A stretch of DNA of 64,000 nucleotides from assembly GCF_001049495.1 (NCBI RefSeq), contig NZ_CDWI01000008.1:124001-188000 (forward strand). The letters are read 5' to 3'. Shown here in pieces: positions 56,509 through 64,000 of the stretch. The notes under the pieces are model-generated. The model saw nothing but the letters and a program-made list of their open reading frames with translations, was not told where the DNA came from and did no database searches. Made by a program: the position numbers and the translations under genes. Positions within the stretch are counted from its first letter, which is position 1. Each line of letters begins with the position of its first letter. Source of the DNA: Microbacterium sp. 3J1 (GTDB lineage Bacteria; Actinomycetota; Actinomycetes; Actinomycetales; Microbacteriaceae).

Positions 56509-58352
56509 ATGGACATCCAGAAGACCACGCGGGCGCAGATCGGCGGGACCGCCCGCCGCCTCGTCGTCCCGCTCGTCCTGGCCGCGGCTGCGATCGTACT
56601 GCCGTTCGTGCTCCCTGGTGATCGGTGGGTGCGCGTCGCCGCACTCGCCCTCATCTACGTCGCCCTGGCCAGCGGACTCAACATCCTGGTCGGGCTCACC
56701 GGACTTCTCGACCTCGGATACATCGCCTTCTTCATCATCGGGGCCTACACGACCGCCGTGCTCACGGTGAAGCTGTTCGTCGATGGCCTGGGCTTCGACC
56801 CGTCCGACCTGTGGTGGCTGTTCCCGGTCAGTCTCGTTCTCGCGCTCGTGCTCTCGGCGGCCGCCGGTGCCATCATCGGATACCCAACCCTGCGGGCGCG
56901 GGGCGACTACCTGGCGATCATGACCCTCGCTTTCGGCGAGATCGTGCGCATCGTGTCGATCAACTGGGTCGACCTCACCGGCGGTGCCGTCGGCATCCGC
57001 AGCATCCCCCCGCTGAGCCTGGGGTCCAGCTCTCCGACCAGCACCTACTACGCCGTCCTCATCATGGTGGTCGTGATCCTCGTGGCCGTGGCCGGCCTCG
57101 TCGCCTCGCCCGTCGGGAGAGCATGGGTCGCCATCCGCGAAGACGAGCTCGTCGCCTCGTCGATGGGCATCAAGACCAAGCGCTACAAGCTCCTCGCCTA
57201 CATGTGCGGAGCGGCCGTCGCCGGGATCACCGGGGTGTTCTTCGCGCACATGCAGCAGTTCATCAACCCCGACAGCTTCACGCTGGAAGACAACTTCATC
57301 GTCCTGAGCCTCGTGATCCTCGGAGGTGCCGGCACATTCTGGGGGCCCGTCGTGGGAGCGACGCTCTGGATCTTCTTCCAGGCCATCGCCAGGGACTGGG
57401 CCATCGTGCAGGAGCATCCGGAGTTCCGCACCGGCATCCTCGCGCTCATCGTCATCGTGCTCATGATCGTTCGCCCCGGCGGCATCGTCCGTCGTCGTCT
57501 CCGCCTGACCCGCGCCCGGCACACGGCGCCGTCGCACGACGGTGATGACGCCACTCCCCTGCTGGTCGACCATCACCCGACCAGACAGCCCGGCGTCCGG
57601 ACGCTCGAGGTGCATGAGGTGTCGCGCACCTTCGGAGGACTTAAGGCCCTGCGCGGGGTCACCATGCACATCGGACACGGCGAGATCGTCGGGTTGATGG
57701 GACCCAACGGTGCGGGGAAGTCCACGCTGCTCAACGTCCTCTCCGGGGTCACCCCCGCGTCGTCCGGCCGCATCTCGTTCGAGGGCAGGTCGCTCGACAG
57801 GGCGGGCTCGGCCGAGGTGAGCGAGGCGGGGATCGCCCGCACGTTCCAGACGGTGCGGCTGTTTTGGGACATGACCGTCATGGAGAACCTGCTGGTCGGG
57901 GCGCACGGTCGCCTCAAAGGGTGGGTGCCGGCGTTCGTGCTTCGGCTGCCGAAGACGGCGAAAGCAGAACGAGCGGCCGCCGTCGAGGCGCGGAATCTGC
58001 TGAGGTTCGTCGGTCTCGACGACCGCGAGGGCGACCTGGCGAAGTCGCTGGACTACGAGGGGCAGCGGCGCGTGGAGATCGCGCGGGCGCTGATGACGAG
58101 ACCGCGGCTCCTCCTTCTCGACGAGCCCGCCGCGGGCATGAATGAGAGCGAGACCCACGCGCTCGCCGCACTCATCGTGCGTATCCGCGACGCGGGCGTC
58201 GACGTCGTCCTCATCGAACACGACATGGATCTGCTGATGGGGGTCTCCGACCGCATCATCGTCCTCGACCACGGCGTCGTCCTCGCCGACGGCACCCCCG
58301 AGCAGATCCGCACCAACCCCCTCGTACTCGAGGCCTATCTGGGAAGCGACGC

Positions 58353-58356
<4 letters not shown>
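56509..58356 (+). CDS. Fused LivM-type permease and LivG-type ATPase
   Basis: 615 residues. Residues 1-325 are a LivM permease (LIYVALASGLNILVGLTGLL, IGYPTLRARGDYLAIMTLAF, IREDELVASSMGIKTKRYKL); after a 40-residue linker, residues 365-615 are a LivG ATPase (Walker A GPNGAGKS, YEGQRRVEIARALMTRPRLL, LLLDEPAAGMN, IEHDMD). The signature LSYGQQ is changed to LDYEGQ. The reading is continuous, so this is a genuine fusion. ATG at 56509 has GAGGA upstream; a GTG at 56500 overlapping the livH stop is possible. Overlaps the next gene by ATGA. Confidence 0.93.
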
Positions 58357-59060
<704 letters not shown>

Positions 59061-59100
59061 CCCGATCAGGCCGACCACTCCTCTTCTCAGAAAGACGTCA

Positions 59101-60684
59101 ATGCGCACCTCAACCTACGCACCCATCGCGATCGCCGCCCCCCACGAGGCCGCCGTGCGTGCCGCAGCCACCATCGTCTCCGCGGGAGGGAACGCCGTCG
59201 ACGCCGCGCTCGCCGCAGCGGCGGCCCTGACGGTTGTCTATCCCCACATGTGCAGTCTCGGCGGCGACATGATCGCCATCGTCCGCCTTCCCAACGGCGA
59301 CCGCATCTGCGTCAACAGCACCGGCGCCTACGGCTCCCGGTTCTCGCTCGCAGAGGTGCTCGACGGACGCGCTGCGATGCCCGTCGAGGGGCCGTTGACG
59401 GTGTCGGTCCCCGGTGTCGTGGCGGGCTGGCACGCGATGCACGAGGCGTGGGGCAGCATCTCGACCGAGCAGCTGCTGCAGCCCGCGATCGAGCTCGCGG
59501 CTCTGGGGACGAGTGTGAGCCCCGGTCTCGCCGAGGCCATCGCCGACGACGCGGCCACCCTGCGGGAGGACCCCGGGATGGCCTCCGTGTTCTTCCCGGA
59601 GGGGAAGGCGCTGACGGCCGGGGCGGACCTCGTGCAACCCGCTCTCGCGCACACGCTCTCCGCACTGGCCAGGGACGGACTGACGTCCTTCTACACCGGC
59701 GACACCGCAGCACTGCTCGACGAGGGGTTCGCGGCGCTCGGCGTTCCGGTCACCGCCGAAGATCTGTCAGCACACGTGCCGCGCATCGAGCAGCCGATCG
59801 CGCGCCGCGTCGGCGATCTTCGGGTCTCCACCGCCGCGCCGAACTCGCAGGGCTTCACGATGCTCCGCACCCTGGGCGCGCTGCGTGACGACGACACCGG
59901 AGCACTCTCCACCGACACGGGCCTGCTCGCGGAGCTCTTCCACAGCGGCGATCGCATCAGAGACACCGCCCTCGCGGACCCTCGGTTCGCACCGGTGGAC
60001 GTCGACGGGATGCTGCAGCCCGAAGGGCTCCGCCGTGCGCGGGAAGAGGCCGAGAGCAGCCTGCGGACGGGTACGCGAGAGGCTGCGATCCACACGCCTC
60101 GGCCGGGCGGCGACACGGTCGCCATCACGGTCGTGGATGCCGACGGCATGGCGATATCCCTGATCCAGTCCGTGTTCCACAGCTTCGGCTGCAAACTGCT
60201 CGAGCCGCTGACCGGTGTGGTGCTCCACAACCGGGCCGCGTTCTTCCAGACCGAGCCGGGGCACCCCAACGTCGTCGCCATCGGAAAGAGACCGGCGCAC
60301 ACCCTCATGCCGGTCATCGTGGAATCCCCCGACGGCACGATCGCCGCTCACGGCACCATGGGCGGCAAGGCGCAGGCGCAGATCCACACGCAGCTCCTCC
60401 TCCGCGTGCTCGAAGGAGCGACGCCACTCGAGGCGGTGTCGGCGCCGCGGCTCATCGTCGGCGATTCCGAGCACGGCACGGATGATCGTGACTCCGTGCT
60501 CATCGAACCGGGCATCGCGGAGACCGCCCAGGCCCAGCTCGCCGCGACGACGCTGGAGATCCGTCGCGGGCACGAGAACGATTCGGGAGCCGGACACGCG
60601 ATGATCGCCCGCAGGAATCCCGACGGGCGTCTGTCGGCCGGCGCCGATCCGCGCAGCGACGGCGGCGTCCATGTATCAGACTGA
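59101..60684 (+). CDS. ggt: Cytosolic gamma-glutamyltransferase/hydrolase family protein
   Basis: 527 residues, Ntn-hydrolase of the gamma-glutamyltranspeptidase family. ASAGGNAVDAALAAAAAL near the N-terminus and GPLTVSVPGVVAGWHAMHEA; the autocleavage nucleophile corresponds to Thr339 in GGDTVAITVVDADGMAIS (family TTHxSVVD, here TVAITVVD). C-terminal GTMGGKAQAQIHTQLLLRVL. There is no signal peptide, unlike classical Ggt, so the enzyme should act inside the cell on what the transporter brings in. Start at 59101, 40 nt after livF; the longer overlapping reading is rejected. Confidence 0.88.
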   Translation: MRTSTYAPIAIAAPHEAAVRAAATIVSAGGNAVDAALAAAAALTVVYPHMCSLGGDMIAIVRLPNGDRICVNSTGAYGSRFSLAEVLDGRAAMPVEGPLTVSVPGVVAGWHAMHEAWGSISTEQLLQPAIELAALGTSVSPGLAEAIADDAATLREDPGMASVFFPEGKALTAGADLVQPALAHTLSALARDGLTSFYTGDTAALLDEGFAALGVPVTAEDLSAHVPRIEQPIARRVGDLRVSTAAPNSQGFTMLRTLGALRDDDTGALSTDTGLLAELFHSGDRIRDTALADPRFAPVDVDGMLQPEGLRRAREEAESSLRTGTREAAIHTPRPGGDTVAITVVDADGMAISLIQSVFHSFGCKLLEPLTGVVLHNRAAFFQTEPGHPNVVAIGKRPAHTLMPVIVESPDGTIAAHGTMGGKAQAQIHTQLLLRVLEGATPLEAVSAPRLIVGDSEHGTDDRDSVLIEPGIAETAQAQLAATTLEIRRGHENDSGAGHAMIARRNPDGRLSAGADPRSDGGVHVSD

Positions 60685-60714
60685 CGACGACCGATCCCAT
60701 CGAAAGGACACACC

Positions 60715-61206
60715 ATGACGACACCGGAGCAGCGGGTTCGCGAACTCGGACTGGAGATCCCCGATTTCGCCGTGAGTGGCTACTACGGTGCCGACACCTA
60801 CGGCAGCATGAAGCCGCACCACATCGTCGGCGACGTGCTGTATCTCAGCGGCCACACTCCCGACCGCGCAGACGGCACCGTCAGGTTCGCGGGCCGTCTG
60901 GGCCAGGACCTCACCGTCGAGCAGGGATACGAGGCAGCACGGCTCACCGCCCTCAACTGCCTGGGCGGCATCCGGCTCGCTCTGGGCAGCCTCGACCGTG
61001 TGAAGAGCATCATCCGGCAGACCTGCTTCGTCACCACGACGATGGAGTTCACCGAGGTGCACAGGGTCTCGAGCGGTGCCTCGGACCTCTTCGTCGAGGT
61101 GTTCGGATCCGAGATCGGCCTCGGCGGGAGAGCGACGATCGGCGTGATGTCGCTCGCCGGAGGCAGCAGCTTCGAGAACACCTTGACGGTCGAGATCGGC
61201 CGCTGA
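60715..61206 (+). CDS. RidA/YjgF family protein
   Basis: 163 residues. RidA-like fold: HHIVGDVLYLSGHTPDRADG, QGYEAARLTALNCLGGIRLA, VKSIIRQTCFVTTTMEFTEV, and RATIGVMSLAGGSSFENTLT at the position of the usual RxxxxVxxLPxG. The conserved arginine (GRATIGV) is kept. RidA enzymes hydrolyse reactive enamine/imine products of amino-acid metabolism; here probably tidying products of the preceding transferase. AAAGGA 9 nt before the ATG. Confidence 0.88.
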   Translation: MTTPEQRVRELGLEIPDFAVSGYYGADTYGSMKPHHIVGDVLYLSGHTPDRADGTVRFAGRLGQDLTVEQGYEAARLTALNCLGGIRLALGSLDRVKSIIRQTCFVTTTMEFTEVHRVSSGASDLFVEVFGSEIGLGGRATIGVMSLAGGSSFENTLTVEIGR

Positions 61207-61211
61207 AGCCG

Positions 61212-61916
61212 ATGGCCGAACGCTCCCGCCCCTCGCGACTGAACCTCCATCTGGTGCTCATGCTCGCCCTCACCTTCTCGACCGGAATCGTCGACGCCGT
61301 CGGCTACCTCGGTCTCGACAAGGTGTTCGCCGGCAACATGACGGGCAACGTCGTCATCCTCGGCATGGCGCTCGCCGGAGCCGAAGACCTGCCCTGGGTC
61401 GGACCCATGCTCGCGCTCTTCGCCTTCATGGCCGGAGCAGTCGTGGGCGGGAGGGTCCTTCGCACCTCGGATGCAGGGTGGAGCCTCCGCACCACCTGGC
61501 TGATCGGCGTCGTCGGAGTCGTGCTCGGCATCGCCGGTGCGGGGTTGTTCGTGACGGACGGCACTCCTCCCCCGCCCTGGGAGCTCGCAGCCACGCTGCT
61601 GCTCGCCGCGAGCATGGGTCTGCAGGCGGCGACCGCGCGCCACATCGCGGTGAAGGATGTCACCACGGTCGTCGTCACCTCCACCATCACCGGGCTCGCG
61701 GCGGACAGCCGTCTGGCCGGGGGGAAGGGCCAGCCGTGGATCCGCCGCACCGCGGCGATCGTGCTCATCGCCGCCGGCGCCGTCGTGGGTGCTCTCCTCC
61801 TCATGCTCCACATCGGCTGGGGTGTGATCGCCGCGGCGGTCATCTCGCTCGTGGTCGCGATCGTCGGTCACATCGCCGCGCGGCGGGCGCTCCGCAGCGA
61901 GCCGACTCTCCCCTGA
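61212..61916 (+). CDS. YoaK/DUF1275 family membrane protein
   Basis: 234 residues, six membrane helices. MLALTFSTGIVDAVGYLGLD and KVFAGNMTGNVVILGMALAG are the DUF1275 signature; TARHIAVKDVTTVVVTSTIT follows. Only 5 nt after the ridA-like stop, so almost certainly part of the same transcript. Function unknown; an exporter or channel role is guesswork. Confidence 0.9.
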   Translation: MAERSRPSRLNLHLVLMLALTFSTGIVDAVGYLGLDKVFAGNMTGNVVILGMALAGAEDLPWVGPMLALFAFMAGAVVGGRVLRTSDAGWSLRTTWLIGVVGVVLGIAGAGLFVTDGTPPPPWELAATLLLAASMGLQAATARHIAVKDVTTVVVTSTITGLAADSRLAGGKGQPWIRRTAAIVLIAAGAVVGALLLMLHIGWGVIAAAVISLVVAIVGHIAARRALRSEPTLP

Positions 61917-62052
61917 GGCTGCGCCTCAGTGCGCGCTTGCAGCCCACGCTCGACGTGGCGACATATCGCGCAACCGCGTAATGAAGTGCGTCCGCGAGCG
62001 TCTGGATAGATGACGCACATGGTGCTCGATCCACGCACCGCAGGAGGCCCCC

Positions 62053-62364
62053 GTGATATCCACGCTCAGTATCTGGAACGACCTTGCTCCGCTGTTCGGT
62101 TTCCTCGGAGCCGCCGGGGTGGTGGTCGCGGTTTCTGCCGCCGTCGCCGCGGGCGTCGCGGGCGCGCTCGATCATGCGGATGCCCTGGTCGGCGGCACCG
62201 GGATGTGGGTGGCCGGAGTCCTGCTGAGCGCCTGCGCCAGCTATGTCGACGGCTGGTGGCTCATCGGAACCGCGGTGGCGGCCTGGCCGGCGGCCCTGCT
62301 TCTCGGCGTGCTGGCTCGCTTCGTCGTTCGCAGCGCCGGGGCATGGCAGGTCACCGGCTCGTAA
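62053..62364 (+). CDS. Small membrane protein of unknown function
   Basis: 103 residues, GTG start with a strong AGGAGG 6 nt upstream. Three hydrophobic helices (about 14-38, 47-68, 70-90); the region between them is WVAGVLLSACASYVDGWWLI. No domain recognised. A single gene between the transporter cluster and the sigma-factor leader. Confidence 0.7.
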   Translation: MISTLSIWNDLAPLFGFLGAAGVVVAVSAAVAAGVAGALDHADALVGGTGMWVAGVLLSACASYVDGWWLIGTAVAAWPAALLLGVLARFVVRSAGAWQVTGS

Positions 62365-62388
62365 CGAATTCGGTCGATCTTCGGCGCT

Positions 62389-62467
62389 CTCTGGTGGTTC
62401 TTAGCCTTTGATGTAACGATCTATCAAACAGATATCGGGTGTTCCTGCCCGAGAAGGGGATCGCCCG
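62389..62467 (+). promoter_or_regulatory. Conserved upstream block and hairpin leader B (sigma-factor transcript)
   Basis: Block TGATGTAACGATCTATCAA (62409-62427) matches 54281-54299 at 16 of 19 positions, the last nine identical. CGGGTG (62436-62441) pairs with CGCCCG (62462-62467) around CCC-GAGAAG-GGG (62448-62459). Relative to leader A, one pair changes C-G to G-C and another A-U to G-U: covariation that supports a folded RNA. An ATG follows 2 nt after the stem. Confidence 0.5.
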
Positions 62468-62469
62468 CC

Positions 62470-62511
62470 ATGAACGAGACCTCCGTCTTCACCGCATCGA
62501 GTTCGCGATGA
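62470..62511 (+). CDS. 13-residue leader peptide upstream of the sigma factor (candidate)
   Basis: MNETSVFTASSSR, starting at the ATG that follows the conserved hairpin. Its TGA overlaps the sigma-factor ATG (ATGA), and that ATG has only a weak GAG upstream, so sigma-factor translation probably depends on this mini-ORF being translated. Confidence 0.5.
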   Translation: MNETSVFTASSSR

Positions 62512-63284
62512 ACACCGCATTCGCCGTGCCGCTGACGACGGTCGAGACGTGGCCGGACGAGGAGCTTCTGCGCCTGGCACGCGCAGGCGACTCCGACGCT
62601 CTCGCGGCACTGTGGAGCCGTCATCTCGGTGCCGCGTACGCCGTGGCTCGCACGTTCGTGTCGCTCGATGCCGACGATGTCGTCTCTGAGGCGTTCGTCC
62701 GCATCGTCGAGACCATCAAGCGAGGCAAGGGTCCGCATTCGGCGTTCCGCCCGTACTTCACGATGACGGTTCGCAACGTGGGTAGGTCGCGATTCACCCG
62801 ACAGGCGGCGGCCGCCGAGCGCGAGCTGAAGGACATCGACCTGGTCGACGCACTCGGGGTCGACGATCTGTCGGCGATCGACTTCGATCGTGCGGTGGCG
62901 TCAGCCGCGTTCAGCTCTCTGCCTCGACGGTGGCAGGAGGTGCTGTGGTACACCGCGGTCGAGGACCTGAAGCCTCGGGACGTGAGCGCCTACATGGGCA
63001 TATCGGCCAATGCCGTCTCGGCGCTGGTGCTGAGGGCGAAGAAGGGGTACCGGGACGCCTGGATCATCGCGACCCTCGGATCCCCGCCCGATCCGGACTG
63101 CGCCTCGATCCAGAAAGACATCGTCGGATACGTCCTCGGCACGCTGCCGCTGCGGGATCGAGGGCGGCTGCGGACGCACCTGCTCGCTTGTCCCCGGTGC
63201 GCTGCAGCGCTCGAAGAGGCGGAGAGGATGTCGGCCCGCCTCGACGGCTTCCCCTTCACGTCTCACGAGGCTCTCGCGTCCTGA
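62508..63284 (+). CDS. Sigma-70-family factor with C-terminal zinc-finger-type motif
   Basis: 258 residues. Region 2-like: DEELLRLARAGDSDALAALW and DADDVVSEAFVRIVETIKRG; region 4-like: LPRRWQEVLWYTAVEDLKPR and VSAYMGISANAVSALVLRAK. After residue about 195 comes HLLACPRC (His224-xxx-Cys228-xx-Cys231), the pattern of anti-sigma ZAS zinc domains, here on the sigma protein itself. This may bind zinc and sense redox state or keep the factor autoinhibited. No separate anti-sigma gene is adjacent. Confidence 0.85.
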   Translation: MNTAFAVPLTTVETWPDEELLRLARAGDSDALAALWSRHLGAAYAVARTFVSLDADDVVSEAFVRIVETIKRGKGPHSAFRPYFTMTVRNVGRSRFTRQAAAAERELKDIDLVDALGVDDLSAIDFDRAVASAAFSSLPRRWQEVLWYTAVEDLKPRDVSAYMGISANAVSALVLRAKKGYRDAWIIATLGSPPDPDCASIQKDIVGYVLGTLPLRDRGRLRTHLLACPRCAAALEEAERMSARLDGFPFTSHEALAS

Positions 63285-63325
63285 CGCACTGCCCGAGACC
63301 GCAATCGGGCCGCCGGCCCAGCCAC

Positions 63326-63331
63326 TATGGT
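63326..63331 (+). promoter_or_regulatory. -10 box TATGGT, leaderless start of NUDIX gene
   Basis: TATGGT ends 6 nt before the ATG at 63338. Confidence 0.45.
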
Positions 63332-63337
63332 GAGTGG

Positions 63338-63760
63338 ATGGACATGCGTGTCGCGGCATACGCTGTCGTCACCGATGACGACGGACGCATCCTTCTGGCG
63401 CGCTGGATCGAAGGACGACGCGTCGCGTGGACCATGCCCGGAGGCGGTCTCGAACCCGGCGAATCGCCGGAGGCCGCCGTGCGGCGCGAGCTGCGGGAAG
63501 AGACCGGATACACGGTCAAGGTCGGCGAACTGCTCGGCATCCATTCGCGGGTGATCCCCGCGAGCCAGCGAGTGCACGGCTCGGACCAGCCGCTGCACAC
63601 GCTGCGGATCGTCTACCGCGCGACGGTCAGCGGCGGCAGGCTGCAGTTCGAGACAGATGGATCGACCGACATGGCCGAGTGGTTCCCGCTGAAGTCGGTG
63701 GCGGAGTTGCAGCGCGTGAAGCTCGTGGACATCGCTCTGCGCATGGCCGGCATCCTCTGA
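63338..63760 (+). CDS. NUDIX hydrolase
   Basis: 140 residues. Complete Nudix box GGGLEPGESPEAAVRRELRE followed by ETGY (GX5EX7REUXEEXGU) at about 36-58. Cleaves nucleoside-diphosphate-linked compounds, often damaged nucleotides; substrate not evident. Start at 63338 (MDMRVAAY) chosen by the promoter box; ATG at 63344 is an alternative. Confidence 0.92.
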   Translation: MDMRVAAYAVVTDDDGRILLARWIEGRRVAWTMPGGGLEPGESPEAAVRRELREETGYTVKVGELLGIHSRVIPASQRVHGSDQPLHTLRIVYRATVSGGRLQFETDGSTDMAEWFPLKSVAELQRVKLVDIALRMAGIL

Positions 63761-63778
63761 GATCCCTGGCCCGGGCGA

Positions 63779-64000
63779 TCAGTCGCGCGGTTCCTCCGGA
63801 ACGGAGATGTCGGCGACCGTCGCACCGTATGCCGCGATCAGGTCGTCCGCGTCCACGAAGAGGCTGAAGCCGTGCGAACCGGCGCCCATCGCGATGCGCT
63901 GTCCGACGATCGTGTCGTCGGCGTAGACCGGCCAGTCGGTCGTGCTGCCGATGGGGACGATGGTGCCTCGCTCATACCCGGTAGCCGCCAGCGCGAGGTC
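63779..64000 (-). CDS. YbaK/EbsC-type aminoacyl-tRNA deacylase, C-terminal part
   Basis: The last 73 residues of a gene that enters from the right edge. GYERGTIVPIGSTTDWPVYA and GQRIAMGAGSHGFSLFVDAD are the C-terminal strands of the YbaK/ProX editing domain, which removes wrongly attached amino acids from tRNA. The stop codon is at 63779-63781, 19 nt from the convergent NUDIX gene. Confidence 0.82.
   Translation of the reverse strand, partial: DLALAATGYERGTIVPIGSTTDWPVYADDTIVGQRIAMGAGSHGFSLFVDADDLIAAYGATVADISVPEEPRD

Noticed and set aside
56236..58272. 678-codon minus-strand reading
   Set aside because: Asp/His/Glu-rich shadow of the LivM-LivG fusion, no domain.

Overview
The window is a high-GC actinobacterial chromosome segment centred on the replication origin. 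Gene order (cca - murJ - trxB/trxA - parB/parA - rsmG - jag - yidC - yidD - rnpA - rpmH - dnaA - oriC - dnaN - recF - DUF721 - gyrB - gyrA - DUF3566 - tRNA-Ile - tRNA-Ala), codon use, LPXTG-like surface proteins and a DUF6049 gene next to murJ point to Microbacteriaceae, most likely Microbacterium; this is inferred from content, not from a search.

Layout. 1-1957: end of a Dpp/Opp-type peptide ABC operon (permease, two ATPases). 2066-5123: a GAF-type regulator diverging from a small PadR / HAAS-membrane-protein operon that ends in an unlisted 39-residue ORF. 5146-13746: cca, a Tat-exported phospholipase C-like enzyme, an ASCH protein, an LPATG-anchored repeat protein, a flavin-dependent monooxygenase-like protein and a methyltransferase. 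13845-19054: DUF6049, murJ, trxB, trxA. 19132-21463: GrpB-like protein, a small unknown, a sugar-porter MFS transporter.

21526-38962 is the origin region. parB and parA are followed by 2.1 kb with no convincing gene but eight parS (TGTTTCACGTGAAACA-type) sites, one of them forming codons 1-6 of parA. Genes left of oriC run leftward (rsmG, jag, yidC, yidD, rnpA, rpmH), dnaA and everything to gyrA runs rightward. DnaA boxes lie on both sides of dnaA, with the AT-rich stretch between dnaA and dnaN.

39103-45005: a LuxR-type two-component system with a DUF4097 envelope protein in one operon, tRNA-Ile and tRNA-Ala, small membrane/unknown proteins and a LacI regulator. 45208-51231: a 2007-residue secreted, wall-anchored GH92 (alpha-mannosidase family) protein, divergent from that LacI gene, with a near-palindromic LacI-type operator between them.

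51392-64000: M24 peptidase, DUF1801, then a LacI regulator followed by a branched-chain-amino-acid-type ABC transporter (binding protein, permease, a natural LivM-LivG fusion, LivF), a cytosolic gamma-glutamyltransferase, a RidA protein and a YoaK membrane protein, which look like one import-and-cleave pathway. Then a small membrane protein, a sigma factor with a C-terminal zinc-binding-type motif, a NUDIX hydrolase and the end of a YbaK-type deacylase.

The signal I find most worth pursuing is that the binding-protein gene (54379) and the sigma-factor transcript (62470) share an upstream block and a covarying hairpin that ends 2 nt before the start codon. Second is the compact parS cluster. 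Third is a recurrent TANNNT box exactly 6 nt before the start codon in at least nine genes, implying leaderless transcripts.
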